A stretch of 64,000 bases of DNA from a bacterium (GTDB lineage: Bacteria > Elusimicrobiota > Elusimicrobia > UBA1565 > UBA9628). The position numbers and the translations under genes were made by a program. Positions 26,428 to 34,535 of this stretch are shown piece after piece; position 1 is the first letter of the stretch, and every line of letters begins with the position of its first letter. The notes under the pieces are model-generated. The model searched no databases. It had not been told where the DNA came from and saw only the letters and a list, made by a program, of their open reading frames with translations. The stretch covers positions 159,044-223,043 of the forward strand of contig JAKAQO010000002.1 of NCBI GenBank assembly GCA_021822495.1, in the 5' to 3' direction.

Positions 26428-27402
26428 ATGAAAAGGATAGCGTTTCTCTGTTTTCTGGCGTTGATTACCCCGCGAAATTTATTTTCCCAAAGCGCGATCA
26501 AGCAACTTAAATCCTTGGCGGGAAATAACTCCGCCATGGCGAAGATTAAGCTCAACCCAAAACCCGTCACCCTGTCCTGGAATGTTTCGCCCCAAACCCT
26601 TATTTTTTCGGCCAAAGCCAAAAATTTAATTTCGGTGGAAGACTTTGAGGCGGCCCTTTCCCTTCTCAACATCGTCTATGTCGGAGAATTTCACGATAGT
26701 CTCGCCGATCACAAAATTCAAGCCGCCGTTCTCTCTGAAATGGCCAAAACTCATCCGCGCCTTGTCCTGGGCCTTGAGGCGGTGAATGTTCTCCATCAAA
26801 AAACCCTCGACGATTATATTTCCGGAAAAATTTCTGATTCGCAATTCGCCGATTTTTGGAATCACAATGTGGGCTTTCTCAAGGATTATCGCCCTGTTTT
26901 GGAAACGGCCAAGCGAGAACACATCCGCCTCATCGGCCTTAACGCGCCTCCCGCCATCGTTCACAAAGCGCGGGAGGACGGGCTTTCGGCTCTCACACCC
27001 GAAGAGCGCGCCCTTTTGCCGAAAACGATCGGAGAAATCAAGAACCCTCGTTATTACGCGATGGTCAAAAGTTATTTCGGAGAAATCTCTCCCAAGGAAC
27101 TGAAGCGTTATCTCTTGGCCATGCAGATTTGGAGCGAGACCATGGCCTCAAACGTGGTCAAGCAGAGACGACTCGGAAATTCCGTCATGGTCATCGCGGG
27201 GCTGGGCCACATGGTTTATGGAGGCGGAATACCCGAAGGCGTCAAGGCCCGCCTTCAAGACCAGTCCAGCGCGGTCATCTTGCCCTATCCCCCCAACGGA
27301 GAAAGCCAAAGTAAAAGCGAAATTCTTAAAACGCTTTCCAATCCAAACGAGGACGCCTCTCAGTGGGCGGATTTCTTCTGGCTTTTGCCCTCGGGTAATT
27401 AA
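26428..27402 (+). CDS. ChaN-like (haem-binding uptake) exported protein, 324 aa
   Basis: The ChaN / DUF399 family pattern is clear: NIVYVGEFHDSLADHKIQ (~88-105), LVLGLEAVN, FWNHNVGFLKDYRPVLETAK, IWSETMASNV, and GLGHMVYGGGIPEGV near the C-terminus. ChaN of Campylobacter is a haem-binding outer-membrane lipoprotein tied to iron uptake. The signal peptide (MKRIAFLCFLALITPRNLFS) lacks a lipobox Cys at the usual place, so it is probably soluble periplasmic. I prefer ATG 26428 over 26422 because GGAG is 8 nt upstream. It ends in a 4-bp convergent overlap with the M23 gene. Confidence 0.88.
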   Translation: MKRIAFLCFLALITPRNLFSQSAIKQLKSLAGNNSAMAKIKLNPKPVTLSWNVSPQTLIFSAKAKNLISVEDFEAALSLLNIVYVGEFHDSLADHKIQAAVLSEMAKTHPRLVLGLEAVNVLHQKTLDDYISGKISDSQFADFWNHNVGFLKDYRPVLETAKREHIRLIGLNAPPAIVHKAREDGLSALTPEERALLPKTIGEIKNPRYYAMVKSYFGEISPKELKRYLLAMQIWSETMASNVVKQRRLGNSVMVIAGLGHMVYGGGIPEGVKARLQDQSSAVILPYPPNGESQSKSEILKTLSNPNEDASQWADFFWLLPSGN

Positions 27403-28439
27403 AAATTCGGCGGCAACACGGATTTGATTCGGCGGAAATTAAGATCAGACTTTAGGGGCGCTGGAAATTTCCAGATTTGAGAGGTCTTTTTTCCCGTGAA
27501 GTCTGAAACGACGACCTCAAGGCCCACGCAACCAACCGGAAGACTTTTTATCTCAGGAAAACGAAAGAGAAATCTCCGGGAACGGCCCATGTCCACTTCG
27601 TTTTTCAAATTTTTTCCGCTTGAAAAAGAAATCGGCGCGGTTTGATAAATCCGGGAAACCCCGGTAAAAAAATCTTTTCCGGGCAAGCGGTCAAATTTTC
27701 TCTGGGCCAGTAGAATTCTTTTTTTCGCGCCCCCCATTAGAGCCCAGACCGAGATAGAAGCGGGCGTTGTCTCAACCTTTGAGGGAGAAACGACATCAAA
27801 GGCGTCCACAATCAAGGCTGCGGATTTTGAATCGCTCGGTTCAACCTGAAACCCCCGCTGGTTGTCAGCCAAGACCCGGTTTTGAGAGTCAATCAAATAA
27901 AGTCCACGAATGACGGGCGGAGTATCTTGAGGCAAAAGCGGGAAAAACCTAAGCGGCTCCTGATAATGTCCGCTTGAATCAATCACGTTAATATGAACAT
28001 GCGGAGAAATTCCGTAACCCATTTGGGAGGCGTCATAAATTTTTCCAAGAAGGGCGCCGGAGGAAACAGTTCCCCCTTTTTTTGCCAGATCAAATAGGGA
28101 AGCGGGAATCGTTTTGGGATCGAGATGATGAAATTGCCAGACCGTCCCGTTTTTTTGAACGATCGCGATTTGAAAAGTATAGGGAATTTTAATCCGGTAA
28201 TAATATCCAAGCGAGATTTTTCCGGAAACTGGCGCATAAACCGGAGTTCCCGCCGGTTCCAAGATATCCAGGCCGTGGTGAAAGCCCGGTTCATCTCCAT
28301 AAAATTGAAGAGTATAAGCGAGATTTCCGATATTAATAGGAACGTCTTTAACGGGCCAAGGCACAACGGAAGCGCCGCTTTGAGAAAAAGAAACGGCCGG
28401 TAAAAATGCGGCAAAAATCAAAAAGCCAAGAAGTCTCAC
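27399..28439 (-). CDS. M23 family peptidase-like exported protein, 346 aa
   Basis: A signal peptide (LLGFLIFAAFLPAVSFSQS) precedes an M23 domain at ~50-175: HHGLDILEPAGTPVYAPVSG (HxxxD), WQFHHLDP and SPHVHINVID. The latter half (~180-346) is an all-beta region of unknown type. The zinc ligands appear present. The GTG start at 28437-28439 overlaps the nuoF stop (GTGA), so it would be translated from the complex I transcript, an odd partner for a cell-wall enzyme. Confidence 0.85.
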   Translation of the reverse strand: MRLLGFLIFAAFLPAVSFSQSGASVVPWPVKDVPINIGNLAYTLQFYGDEPGFHHGLDILEPAGTPVYAPVSGKISLGYYYRIKIPYTFQIAIVQKNGTVWQFHHLDPKTIPASLFDLAKKGGTVSSGALLGKIYDASQMGYGISPHVHINVIDSSGHYQEPLRFFPLLPQDTPPVIRGLYLIDSQNRVLADNQRGFQVEPSDSKSAALIVDAFDVVSPSKVETTPASISVWALMGGAKKRILLAQRKFDRLPGKDFFTGVSRIYQTAPISFSSGKNLKNEVDMGRSRRFLFRFPEIKSLPVGCVGLEVVVSDFTGKKTSQIWKFPAPLKSDLNFRRIKSVLPPNF

Positions 28440-29686
28440 TGGGATTTTGAGAGTTTAAAATCCTCCGGAAATTTTTTCATAAATCCCCGGACGACCATGC
28501 CAACGGTATCCCCTAAAGCGCAAATGACTTTTCCGGTGATGTTCTCGCCCACGCGCTGAAGATTGGGAAAATCCTCCGTAGAACCTTCTCCGGACATGAC
28601 CCGTTCTAAAATCCGGGTCGTCCATTCGGAACCCTCGCGGCACGGCGTGCACTGCCCGCAGGATTCATGCGCCAAGAAACGCTCGATGTTGTGCGCCGTT
28701 TCCACCATGTTCCGAGTCTCATCCAAAACGACAATTCCGCCGGCTCCAAGGAAAGTTCCTAAGCCCCTCAAACTTTCAAAATCCATCGGAACGTCAATTT
28801 CAGAAGCGGCAATGGGAGGAGTGGAAGTCCCGCCAGGGATGACGCATTTAAGCGCCCTTCCGCCTTTAATGCCGCCCGCGGTTTCAATCATCTTCCTCAG
28901 GGGAGTTCCCATCGGAAACTCATACACTCCGGGATTTTCAACATCTCCCGAAATGGAAAAAAGTCCGGTCCCGCCGGTTTTCGCAACCCCAAGTTTCGCG
29001 AAAGCTTCCCCCCCGTCTTTCAAAATAAGCGGAAGCATGGCCAAGGTCTCGACATTGTTGACCACCGTCGGTTGTCCCATGAGACCTTTCACCGTCGGAA
29101 AAGGCGGCGGCTGCCGGGGCCAGGCTTTTTTGCCTTCCATTGTTTCAAGAAGAGCGGTATCCAGCCCACAAATATAGGCGCCAGCTCCGCGCATGAGCGA
29201 AATACGGCAGGAAAATCCGCTACCCATGATATTTTTTCCAATAAGCCCCTCGTGTTCCGCCTCGGCGATGGCCTTAGAGAGAATTTGATGTTGAACGGCG
29301 TATTCGCCGCGAATAAAGATAAACCCGTCTTCCGCTCCAATCGCATAAGCGGCAATTAAAATCCCCTCAAGAACGCTGTGTGGAGATTTGGTCATCAAAA
29401 CTCTATCTTTAAAACATCCGGGCTCGGACTCATCGGCATTGGCCACCACATATCGGGGCCCCGGCAATTTATCCTTGGGTGGAACTGTTTCCCATTTCAT
29501 GCCGGTCGCAAAACCCGCTCCGCCAAGTCCCCTTAAATTTGATTTTTTGACCTCTGCCGTCACATCTGAGGGCTTAAGCGAAAGCGCTTTTTTAAGGCCT
29601 TCGTAACCGCCCAATTTCTTATAAGTCTCCAATTCATGCAAATTCGGCTCGTCAAAATGCTTCTTTAAAATTTTAGTCTCGGTCAT
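28436..29686 (-). CDS. nuoF: NADH-quinone oxidoreductase subunit F, 416 aa
   Basis: Flavoprotein subunit of complex I: binds NADH and FMN and one [4Fe-4S] cluster. Motifs: LRGLGGAGFATGMKWETVP, YVVANADESEPGCFKDR, YICGLDTALLETMEG, and the cluster ligands ESCGQCTPCREGSEW. The start is ATG 29684-29686 (MTETKIL), preceded by AAAGGAAACC and overlapped by the stop of the 37-codon ORF. It is last of the nuo genes in the operon. Confidence 0.95.
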   Translation of the reverse strand: MTETKILKKHFDEPNLHELETYKKLGGYEGLKKALSLKPSDVTAEVKKSNLRGLGGAGFATGMKWETVPPKDKLPGPRYVVANADESEPGCFKDRVLMTKSPHSVLEGILIAAYAIGAEDGFIFIRGEYAVQHQILSKAIAEAEHEGLIGKNIMGSGFSCRISLMRGAGAYICGLDTALLETMEGKKAWPRQPPPFPTVKGLMGQPTVVNNVETLAMLPLILKDGGEAFAKLGVAKTGGTGLFSISGDVENPGVYEFPMGTPLRKMIETAGGIKGGRALKCVIPGGTSTPPIAASEIDVPMDFESLRGLGTFLGAGGIVVLDETRNMVETAHNIERFLAHESCGQCTPCREGSEWTTRILERVMSGEGSTEDFPNLQRVGENITGKVICALGDTVGMVVRGFMKKFPEDFKLSKSQ

Positions 29687-29796
29687 GGTTTCCTTTTGCA
29701 AAAACTCTGGCTCCAACCATTTCTGACCGAATATAAATGAGGGAATGCCGCTTCCAAATTCCGTTTAAGAGAGCGGCCTCGCTTAAGCTCGGTCAT
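29683..29796 (-). CDS. Intercistronic small ORF between nuoE and nuoF, 37 aa
   Basis: It begins with an ATG that overlaps the nuoE TGA (ATGA, 29793-29796) and ends with a TGA that overlaps the nuoF ATG (ATGA, 29683-29686). It starts MTELKRGRSLKR, contains RNGW and ends KRKP. The start, the NG(W/C) segment and the RKP end recur in the 19-codon ORFs at 31617-31676 and 34476-34535; this copy has 18 additional codons in the middle. It could be a translated coupling peptide or simply the repeat that carries the SD AAGGAAACC for the next gene. Confidence 0.45.
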   Translation of the reverse strand: MTELKRGRSLKRNLEAAFPHLYSVRNGWSQSFCKRKP

Positions 29797-30299
29797 GAGA
29801 TAATCTCGTTGATTAAATTTTCGGTCGCCTTGCCTTTTAGTTCTTCGTTCACGATAAGGGCCGGAGCGTGTTCACAGGCCCCCAAACATTCCATCTCTTC
29901 CCAAGAAAACTCGCCACCCGGAGTCGTCTCAAATTCCTTGACTTTCAATTTTTTTTCAAGGAATTCGGCGATTCTATCCGACCCCACCATGGCGCAGGAA
30001 AGCCCGTGGCAAAGCCCGATTCTTTTTCTCCCGGTCGGTTTTTTTGTGAAAAGCGGGAAAAAGGTCGCGACCTGATGAACATGGTTTTGAGTCGTGTTAA
30101 AAATCTCGGCTAAATACGCCTCGTCTTCCGGACGTACGCACAAATGCCAGGTCTGCACCTGCCGCATGGCCTCTAAAAGGCCCATAATCGGATGCGGATA
30201 GGCCTTCGTCCAAGACTGAAGGATTTTTTCTTCCTCCGGCGAAAACGGCGAAACGCCAACCGTCTTTTTAGTTTTTTCCTCTGCTGAAATAGCGCTCAT
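29793..30299 (-). CDS. nuoE: NADH-quinone oxidoreductase subunit E, 168 aa
   Basis: Thioredoxin-like [2Fe-2S] subunit of the NADH dehydrogenase module. The cluster ligands are visible: CHGLSC (C-x4-C) and CLGAC (C-x3-C). The helical N-terminus (EEKILQSWTKAYPHPIMGLL) and NHVHQVATFFPLF are typical. ATG at 30297-30299, 1 nt after the nuoD stop. Confidence 0.95.
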   Translation of the reverse strand: MSAISAEEKTKKTVGVSPFSPEEEKILQSWTKAYPHPIMGLLEAMRQVQTWHLCVRPEDEAYLAEIFNTTQNHVHQVATFFPLFTKKPTGRKRIGLCHGLSCAMVGSDRIAEFLEKKLKVKEFETTPGGEFSWEEMECLGACEHAPALIVNEELKGKATENLINEIIS

Positions 30300-30300
30300 A

Positions 30301-31620
30301 TTACCGGTCCAATTCCCCCGCGATCATATTGACGGATCCAAAAGTCGGAACAATATCAGCCACCCAACCGCCATCAATTATTTTAGAAAGAGCGGCCATC
30401 GGGTTTAAGCACGGTGGGCGGCATCTGACGCGATAAGGGCGATCTTCTCCGGAGCTAACGACGTGAAAGCCGAGTTCGCCGTTCCCACCTTCAACCGCGA
30501 AATAAACCTCGCCTGCGGGAATTCTAATTCCCCAATTCCACATTACAAGCTCGAAATGATTCATAAGCCCTTCAATCGAGCCATAAGTCTCTTCTTTGGG
30601 CGGCAAAACTGCCGTGCGATTAGCCGCGCGAGCGACCCCTACTTCATTTCGGTCATAGCCCTCTAACGTCGCATCCACCTTGGCTTTATATTTTTTCAAG
30701 AGCGCGGTATCGCCTTTTTTGCCCGCATCCTGATAAACAAAAGCGTCCTTCATTTCGGAAACTTCCAAGGAATGCTTCCCCTCGGGAATTTGTTTCAAGC
30801 ATTGCTCTATTAAGCGCAAGCTTTGCTCGATTTCAGCCATGCGCACTAAATAGCGGTCGTAATTGTCGCCCTTCAAACCAACCGGAATTTCAAAATCCAA
30901 GCGATCGTAAATCAGATAGGGATGCGCCCGTCTAAGATCGTAGGGAACGCCCGTTGAACGCAAGAAAGGCCCGGTAATTCCATAGGCAATGGCGTCATCA
31001 GCGGAAATGACACCCACATTTTCCATGCGGTCCCGAAAAATGCGGTTTTTGGTCAAAAGCTTATCGGAATCAACAACCGCTTCCCGCACTTTCTTAAAAA
31101 CCTCGCGGAGATTTTCGGCGAAATTTTGAGGCAAATCGCCTTTGACTCCGCCCACCCGGGTATAAGAAGTGGTAAGCCGCGCGCCGGTCAATTGATCCAC
31201 CATTTGATACAAATATTCCCGCGCTTTAATAAGGTAGAGAAAAACCGTGAAAGCCCCGAGTTCCATGGCCGAAGCCCCGATGCAAGTTAGATGATCAGTG
31301 ACCCGCGAAATTTCGCAGGCAATGGTCCGCAAATACTGTCCTCTTTCCGGAATCTCAATTCCCGCCAATTTTTCGACCGCCATGCAATAACCGACATTAT
31401 TAATCAGCGGAGAGACGTAGTTCAGGCGATCCGTGTAGGGAACGACGTTGTTCCAAATTTCATTTTCTGATTGTTTCTCGAAAGCGCGGTGGAGATATCC
31501 AATCTCGGCGTCAGAACGGACGATTTTTTCGCCGTCTAATTCCAAAACCAGGCGCACCACGCCGTGCATCGCCGGATGTTGCGGCCCCATATTCAAAAGA
31601 AAGTTTTTTTGCTCAGTCAT
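30301..31620 (-). CDS. nuoD: NADH-quinone oxidoreductase subunit D, 439 aa
   Basis: The 49-kDa subunit forming the quinone site with NuoB. Typical: LNMGPQHPAMHGVVRLVLELDGE near the start, IGYLHRAFEK, YTDRLNYVSPL, GVKGDLPQNF, and the C-terminal RPPCLNPMAAL...GSVNMIAGELDR. Start ATG 31618-31620 (MTEQKNF) with GGAAGGAAACC upstream; an in-frame extension to 31650 is less likely. The ATG overlaps the stop of the 19-codon ORF. Confidence 0.95.
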   Translation of the reverse strand: MTEQKNFLLNMGPQHPAMHGVVRLVLELDGEKIVRSDAEIGYLHRAFEKQSENEIWNNVVPYTDRLNYVSPLINNVGYCMAVEKLAGIEIPERGQYLRTIACEISRVTDHLTCIGASAMELGAFTVFLYLIKAREYLYQMVDQLTGARLTTSYTRVGGVKGDLPQNFAENLREVFKKVREAVVDSDKLLTKNRIFRDRMENVGVISADDAIAYGITGPFLRSTGVPYDLRRAHPYLIYDRLDFEIPVGLKGDNYDRYLVRMAEIEQSLRLIEQCLKQIPEGKHSLEVSEMKDAFVYQDAGKKGDTALLKKYKAKVDATLEGYDRNEVGVARAANRTAVLPPKEETYGSIEGLMNHFELVMWNWGIRIPAGEVYFAVEGGNGELGFHVVSSGEDRPYRVRCRPPCLNPMAALSKIIDGGWVADIVPTFGSVNMIAGELDR

Positions 31621-31676
31621 GGTTTCCTTCCATACAAACCGTTGAACCAACCATTTCTTCGCTTAGGCTCAGTCAT
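31617..31676 (-). CDS. Intercistronic small ORF between nuoC and nuoD, 19 aa
   Basis: Complete peptide MTEPKRRNGWFNGLYGRKP. The ATG (31674-31676) overlaps the nuoC end by 8 nt, and the TGA overlaps the nuoD ATG (ATGA). It matches the ORF at 34476-34535 in length and at 10 of 19 residues. The last part of the ORF supplies the SD for nuoD. Confidence 0.45.
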   Translation of the reverse strand: MTEPKRRNGWFNGLYGRKP

Positions 31677-32304
31677 ATTTCACCGTGGGGCGGATGATGT
31701 TAAAGCTCGGGCTATTCTCGCGCTCGCCGGAGGATGGGCCGATCAAGGGCTGCCTTTTGGTAATCGGATAATCCTTGCGAAGGGGATGACCTTTAAACTC
31801 TTCATACATGAGAAGGCGCTTGATGTTGGGGCGGTCAATAAACGAAATTCCAAACATATCCCAGACTTCTCTTTCCAACCAGTCCGCAATTGGCCACAAA
31901 CTCATGACCGAGCGCAAAACCGGCGGGGTTTCCGGCGCTCCGCAATGAACATAAACCCGCCCGAGATCGTCTCCGGTTTTTGGGTCTAATTTCATCAAGC
32001 GGTAAACGACTTCAAATCTGTCCTGAACCGGAGCTTTAATGTTGGGTTCGCTTAAACTATCCGTTCCGGGGAGATGCGGAGTTCCGTATTCTTCTCCCTC
32101 GGCGGAAGCCAAGGGACGCGGAATAATTTGCTGTTGAAGTGGATGCGCCCGCTTCCAAGAATCAGTTTTGTCTCCGGAAGAGCCGTAGGCGGAATAATCC
32201 ACGGCGGTCAAATCAACGAGCATATTGTAGCCTTCGTCTTTAAGCTTCTTGAGGGTCTCAAAGGCTTCGGAAGCCGAAACTCGCATTTCTTTAAGCTCAG
32301 TCAT
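31669..32304 (-). CDS. nuoC: NADH-quinone oxidoreductase subunit C, 211 aa
   Basis: The 30-kDa subunit: MLVDLTAVDYS, RFEVVYRLMKLDPKTG, SVMSLWPIADWLEREVWDMFGI, and HPLRKDYP. Between VDYS and RFEVVY is an insertion of roughly 50 residues not usual in bacterial NuoC. ATG at 32302-32304 overlaps the nuoB stop. The gene starts ATGACTGAGCTTAAA, almost the same sequence that opens the small intercistronic ORFs. Confidence 0.94.
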   Translation of the reverse strand: MTELKEMRVSASEAFETLKKLKDEGYNMLVDLTAVDYSAYGSSGDKTDSWKRAHPLQQQIIPRPLASAEGEEYGTPHLPGTDSLSEPNIKAPVQDRFEVVYRLMKLDPKTGDDLGRVYVHCGAPETPPVLRSVMSLWPIADWLEREVWDMFGISFIDRPNIKRLLMYEEFKGHPLRKDYPITKRQPLIGPSSGERENSPSFNIIRPTVKYD

Positions 32305-32777
32305 TTGATTGCCTCGCCCGCTTGTTTCTCAATTTTCTTTTGAAGAAGAATGAGACCTTCCAAAACGATTTCTGGACGCGGCGGACACCCAGGGATATAA
32401 ACGTCGACCGGAACAATCGTATCAATTCCCTGAACGGTTGAATAATTATTGTAAAAACCGCCGGTGCAGGTGCAAACCCCGAAGGCAACCACCCATTTGG
32501 GGGCAGCCATCTGGTCATAAATGCGGCGCAACACCGGGGCGATTTTATGCGAAATTGTTCCCACCACCATCAAGCAATCGGCTTGCCGTGGAGAAAAACG
32601 AGGAAAGGCCGCGCCAAAGCGGTCTAAATCATAATGAGACGCCGCCGTTGACATGAACTCCATTCCACAACAAGCGGTGACAAAAGGATATTGGAAAATT
32701 GAATACTTGCGCGCCCATCCCAAGGCGGCGTCCAATTGCGTCGTGACGACTCCGTCTAAAGTTTCATCTACCGGCAT
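32301..32777 (-). CDS. nuoB: NADH-quinone oxidoreductase subunit B, 158 aa
   Basis: Carries the N2 [4Fe-4S] cluster next to the quinone site. All four cysteines are visible: the CC pair in VTACCGMEF, Cys in FGVCTCTGG, and YIPGCPPRPE. The start is ATG 32775-32777 (MPVDETLDG), with GGGGG upstream and a 10-nt overlap with nuoA; the longer open frame upstream is only the shadow of nuoA. Confidence 0.95.
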   Translation of the reverse strand: MPVDETLDGVVTTQLDAALGWARKYSIFQYPFVTACCGMEFMSTAASHYDLDRFGAAFPRFSPRQADCLMVVGTISHKIAPVLRRIYDQMAAPKWVVAFGVCTCTGGFYNNYSTVQGIDTIVPVDVYIPGCPPRPEIVLEGLILLQKKIEKQAGEAIK

Positions 32778-33115
32778 TCTAAAACCCCCTTCGCCCAAAA
32801 ATAAGCGACCATGAGGGCGGTAATCAAGACAAACAAGGTCACCGATAAAACACCGAGCAAGGTCAAATGCGGGCGGCTTAAAGCCCACGGAAATAAAAGA
32901 GCGAGATCGACGTCAAAAACGACAAAAAGAACCGCGAATTTCCAGTAGAGAACGGAAATTTTTTCTTCCGCATGCTCGATGGGCGGCATTCCGGTCTCAT
33001 ACGGGAGATTTCCGTCTCCTTCGTGTTTCGGCGCGGGCCCCAAAAGACGCCCAGCATAGGTCATAATCGTCGCGATAGCGCCAACAACTAAAACATCTAA
33101 AATAAGAGCAATCAC
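32768..33115 (-). CDS. nuoA: NADH-quinone oxidoreductase subunit A, 115 aa
   Basis: Small membrane subunit with three helices: an N-terminal one, then ISVLYWKFAVLFVVFDVDLALLFPWAL and a C-terminal one. NLPYETGMPP is the family's conserved loop, but the usual Cys of the YECG loop is a Thr here. I take GTG 33113-33115, which overlaps the nuoN stop (GTGA) and gives the usual length; a GTG at 33148 would add 11 residues. Confidence 0.93.
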   Translation of the reverse strand: MIALILDVLVVGAIATIMTYAGRLLGPAPKHEGDGNLPYETGMPPIEHAEEKISVLYWKFAVLFVVFDVDLALLFPWALSRPHLTLLGVLSVTLFVLITALMVAYFWAKGVLECR

Positions 33116-34479
33116 CCTAAAACTCTCTGAAAAGCGGATAGAATCCACGGTAAAAATCCAACAATGGCTGAATACGCGGCGCTCAAAGAAACAATGAGAC
33201 TGACGGCACCAGTCCCCGCCGCAATTTTTGAAGTCGAAACCCCTTCCTCCAAATACATTTCTCGGACAATGCGGAGATAATAAACCAAGGCCGCCAAGGT
33301 CGCGAAAGAAGCGGCAATTAAAGGAACGTAAAGCCCGGCTTTAAAGGCCTGCCAGAAAATAAGAAACTTCGCTAAAAACCCGGCTGTCGGCGGAATTCCA
33401 GCTAAAGACAAGGCCAAGGCGGCAAAACAAAAAGCCAAAACCGGGCGAGTCTTTCCTAAACCTCTTAAATCCTTCCATTCTGAAACGCCGGTCAGCTCCA
33501 AAAAGAAGAAAGCGCCGTTACTCATGAAAACGTAGGAGAAAAGATAAAAGAAAATAGGAAGCGCGTTTTTTTCGTTGGCGCCCAGCAAAAGCCACGCTCC
33601 CACGCCTAAAACTAAAACTCCCGCGTGCCCCAAAGACGAATAAGCCAAAAGCCTTTGAAGCCGGGTTTGGTTTAAAGCCGCGAAAGCCGCGACCAGCATT
33701 GTCAAGGCGCCAATAGCCGGAAGAAGAGAAATAAAACTCCCCTGGGAATATTGTCCAAGGCGCATCAAGAGAAAAACTCCGGCGGCTTTAACTGAAGTGG
33801 ACAAAAATCCGGACAGCATGGGTTCTGAAGCCTCATAAACATCAGGCAACCAAAAATGCCAAGGCACCGCGCCAATCTTAAAAAGAGCCGCAATGGCCAT
33901 GAGGCTAAAGGCCACTTGGTCCAGAAATGAGCCGTTTCCGGCAAAGAGAAAGCCGCCGGTCGCCGAATAATGACAAGCCAACCCCAAAAGAAAGAAAGCG
34001 GCGCTGAGCGAGCCGGCAAAGAAATATTTAATGGCCGCCTCCCAAGAGGGCTTGCCTTTAGCCGGAGTTAAGGCAACCAAGAGATAAACGGGAAGGCTTA
34101 AAAGTTCTAAAGAAATAAAAAGCATGAGAAGGTTCGCAGAAAAAGCGAGGAATGTCATCCCCAAAAGACTCCCCAAGAGAAGAAGCACCGCCACCTCATC
34201 TTCCCATGTTCCAGCAATTAAGAAAGGAAGAGCCCCCACATAGAAAACTGCGCACCAAGCTTTCGTGATGGCATCGGCCTGAAGAAGAGTGGAGATGCTT
34301 CCAGTCGCGGGATGAGCAAAAACAAACACGGCGGCAAGAGCCAAGCTCAAAAGCCCTAAAACCCGAACAAGCCCCACATTGATTTTTTTAAAGAGGCCGA
34401 CACAAGCGACCCCCAACACTCCGCCAAACAAAGAAATCCCAGAACCCAATGGAGCAATTCTTAAAAGCAAAGCGGTCAT
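33112..34479 (-). CDS. nuoN: NADH-quinone oxidoreductase subunit N, 455 aa
   Basis: Antiporter-like membrane subunit with about 14 helices. Signature WLPDVYEASEPMLSGFLSTS and the conserved Lys-rich proton path (SVKAAGVFLL). Start ATG 34477-34479 (MTALLLRIAP) with GGAAGGAAACC upstream, overlapped by the small ORF stop. Confidence 0.95.
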   Translation of the reverse strand: MTALLLRIAPLGSGISLFGGVLGVACVGLFKKINVGLVRVLGLLSLALAAVFVFAHPATGSISTLLQADAITKAWCAVFYVGALPFLIAGTWEDEVAVLLLLGSLLGMTFLAFSANLLMLFISLELLSLPVYLLVALTPAKGKPSWEAAIKYFFAGSLSAAFFLLGLACHYSATGGFLFAGNGSFLDQVAFSLMAIAALFKIGAVPWHFWLPDVYEASEPMLSGFLSTSVKAAGVFLLMRLGQYSQGSFISLLPAIGALTMLVAAFAALNQTRLQRLLAYSSLGHAGVLVLGVGAWLLLGANEKNALPIFFYLFSYVFMSNGAFFFLELTGVSEWKDLRGLGKTRPVLAFCFAALALSLAGIPPTAGFLAKFLIFWQAFKAGLYVPLIAASFATLAALVYYLRIVREMYLEEGVSTSKIAAGTGAVSLIVSLSAAYSAIVGFLPWILSAFQRVLG

Positions 34480-34535
34480 GGTTTCCTTCCGTACGGAATC
34501 TGGAGACAACCATTCCCTCGCTTAAGATCGGTCAT
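34476..34535 (-). CDS. Intercistronic small ORF between nuoM and nuoN, 19 aa
   Basis: Complete peptide MTDLKRGNGCLQIPYGRKP. The ATG overlaps the nuoM TGA (ATGA, 34532-34535) and the TGA overlaps the nuoN ATG (ATGA, 34476-34479). Same length and same start, middle and end as the ORF at 31617-31676. Confidence 0.45.
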   Translation of the reverse strand: MTDLKRGNGCLQIPYGRKP

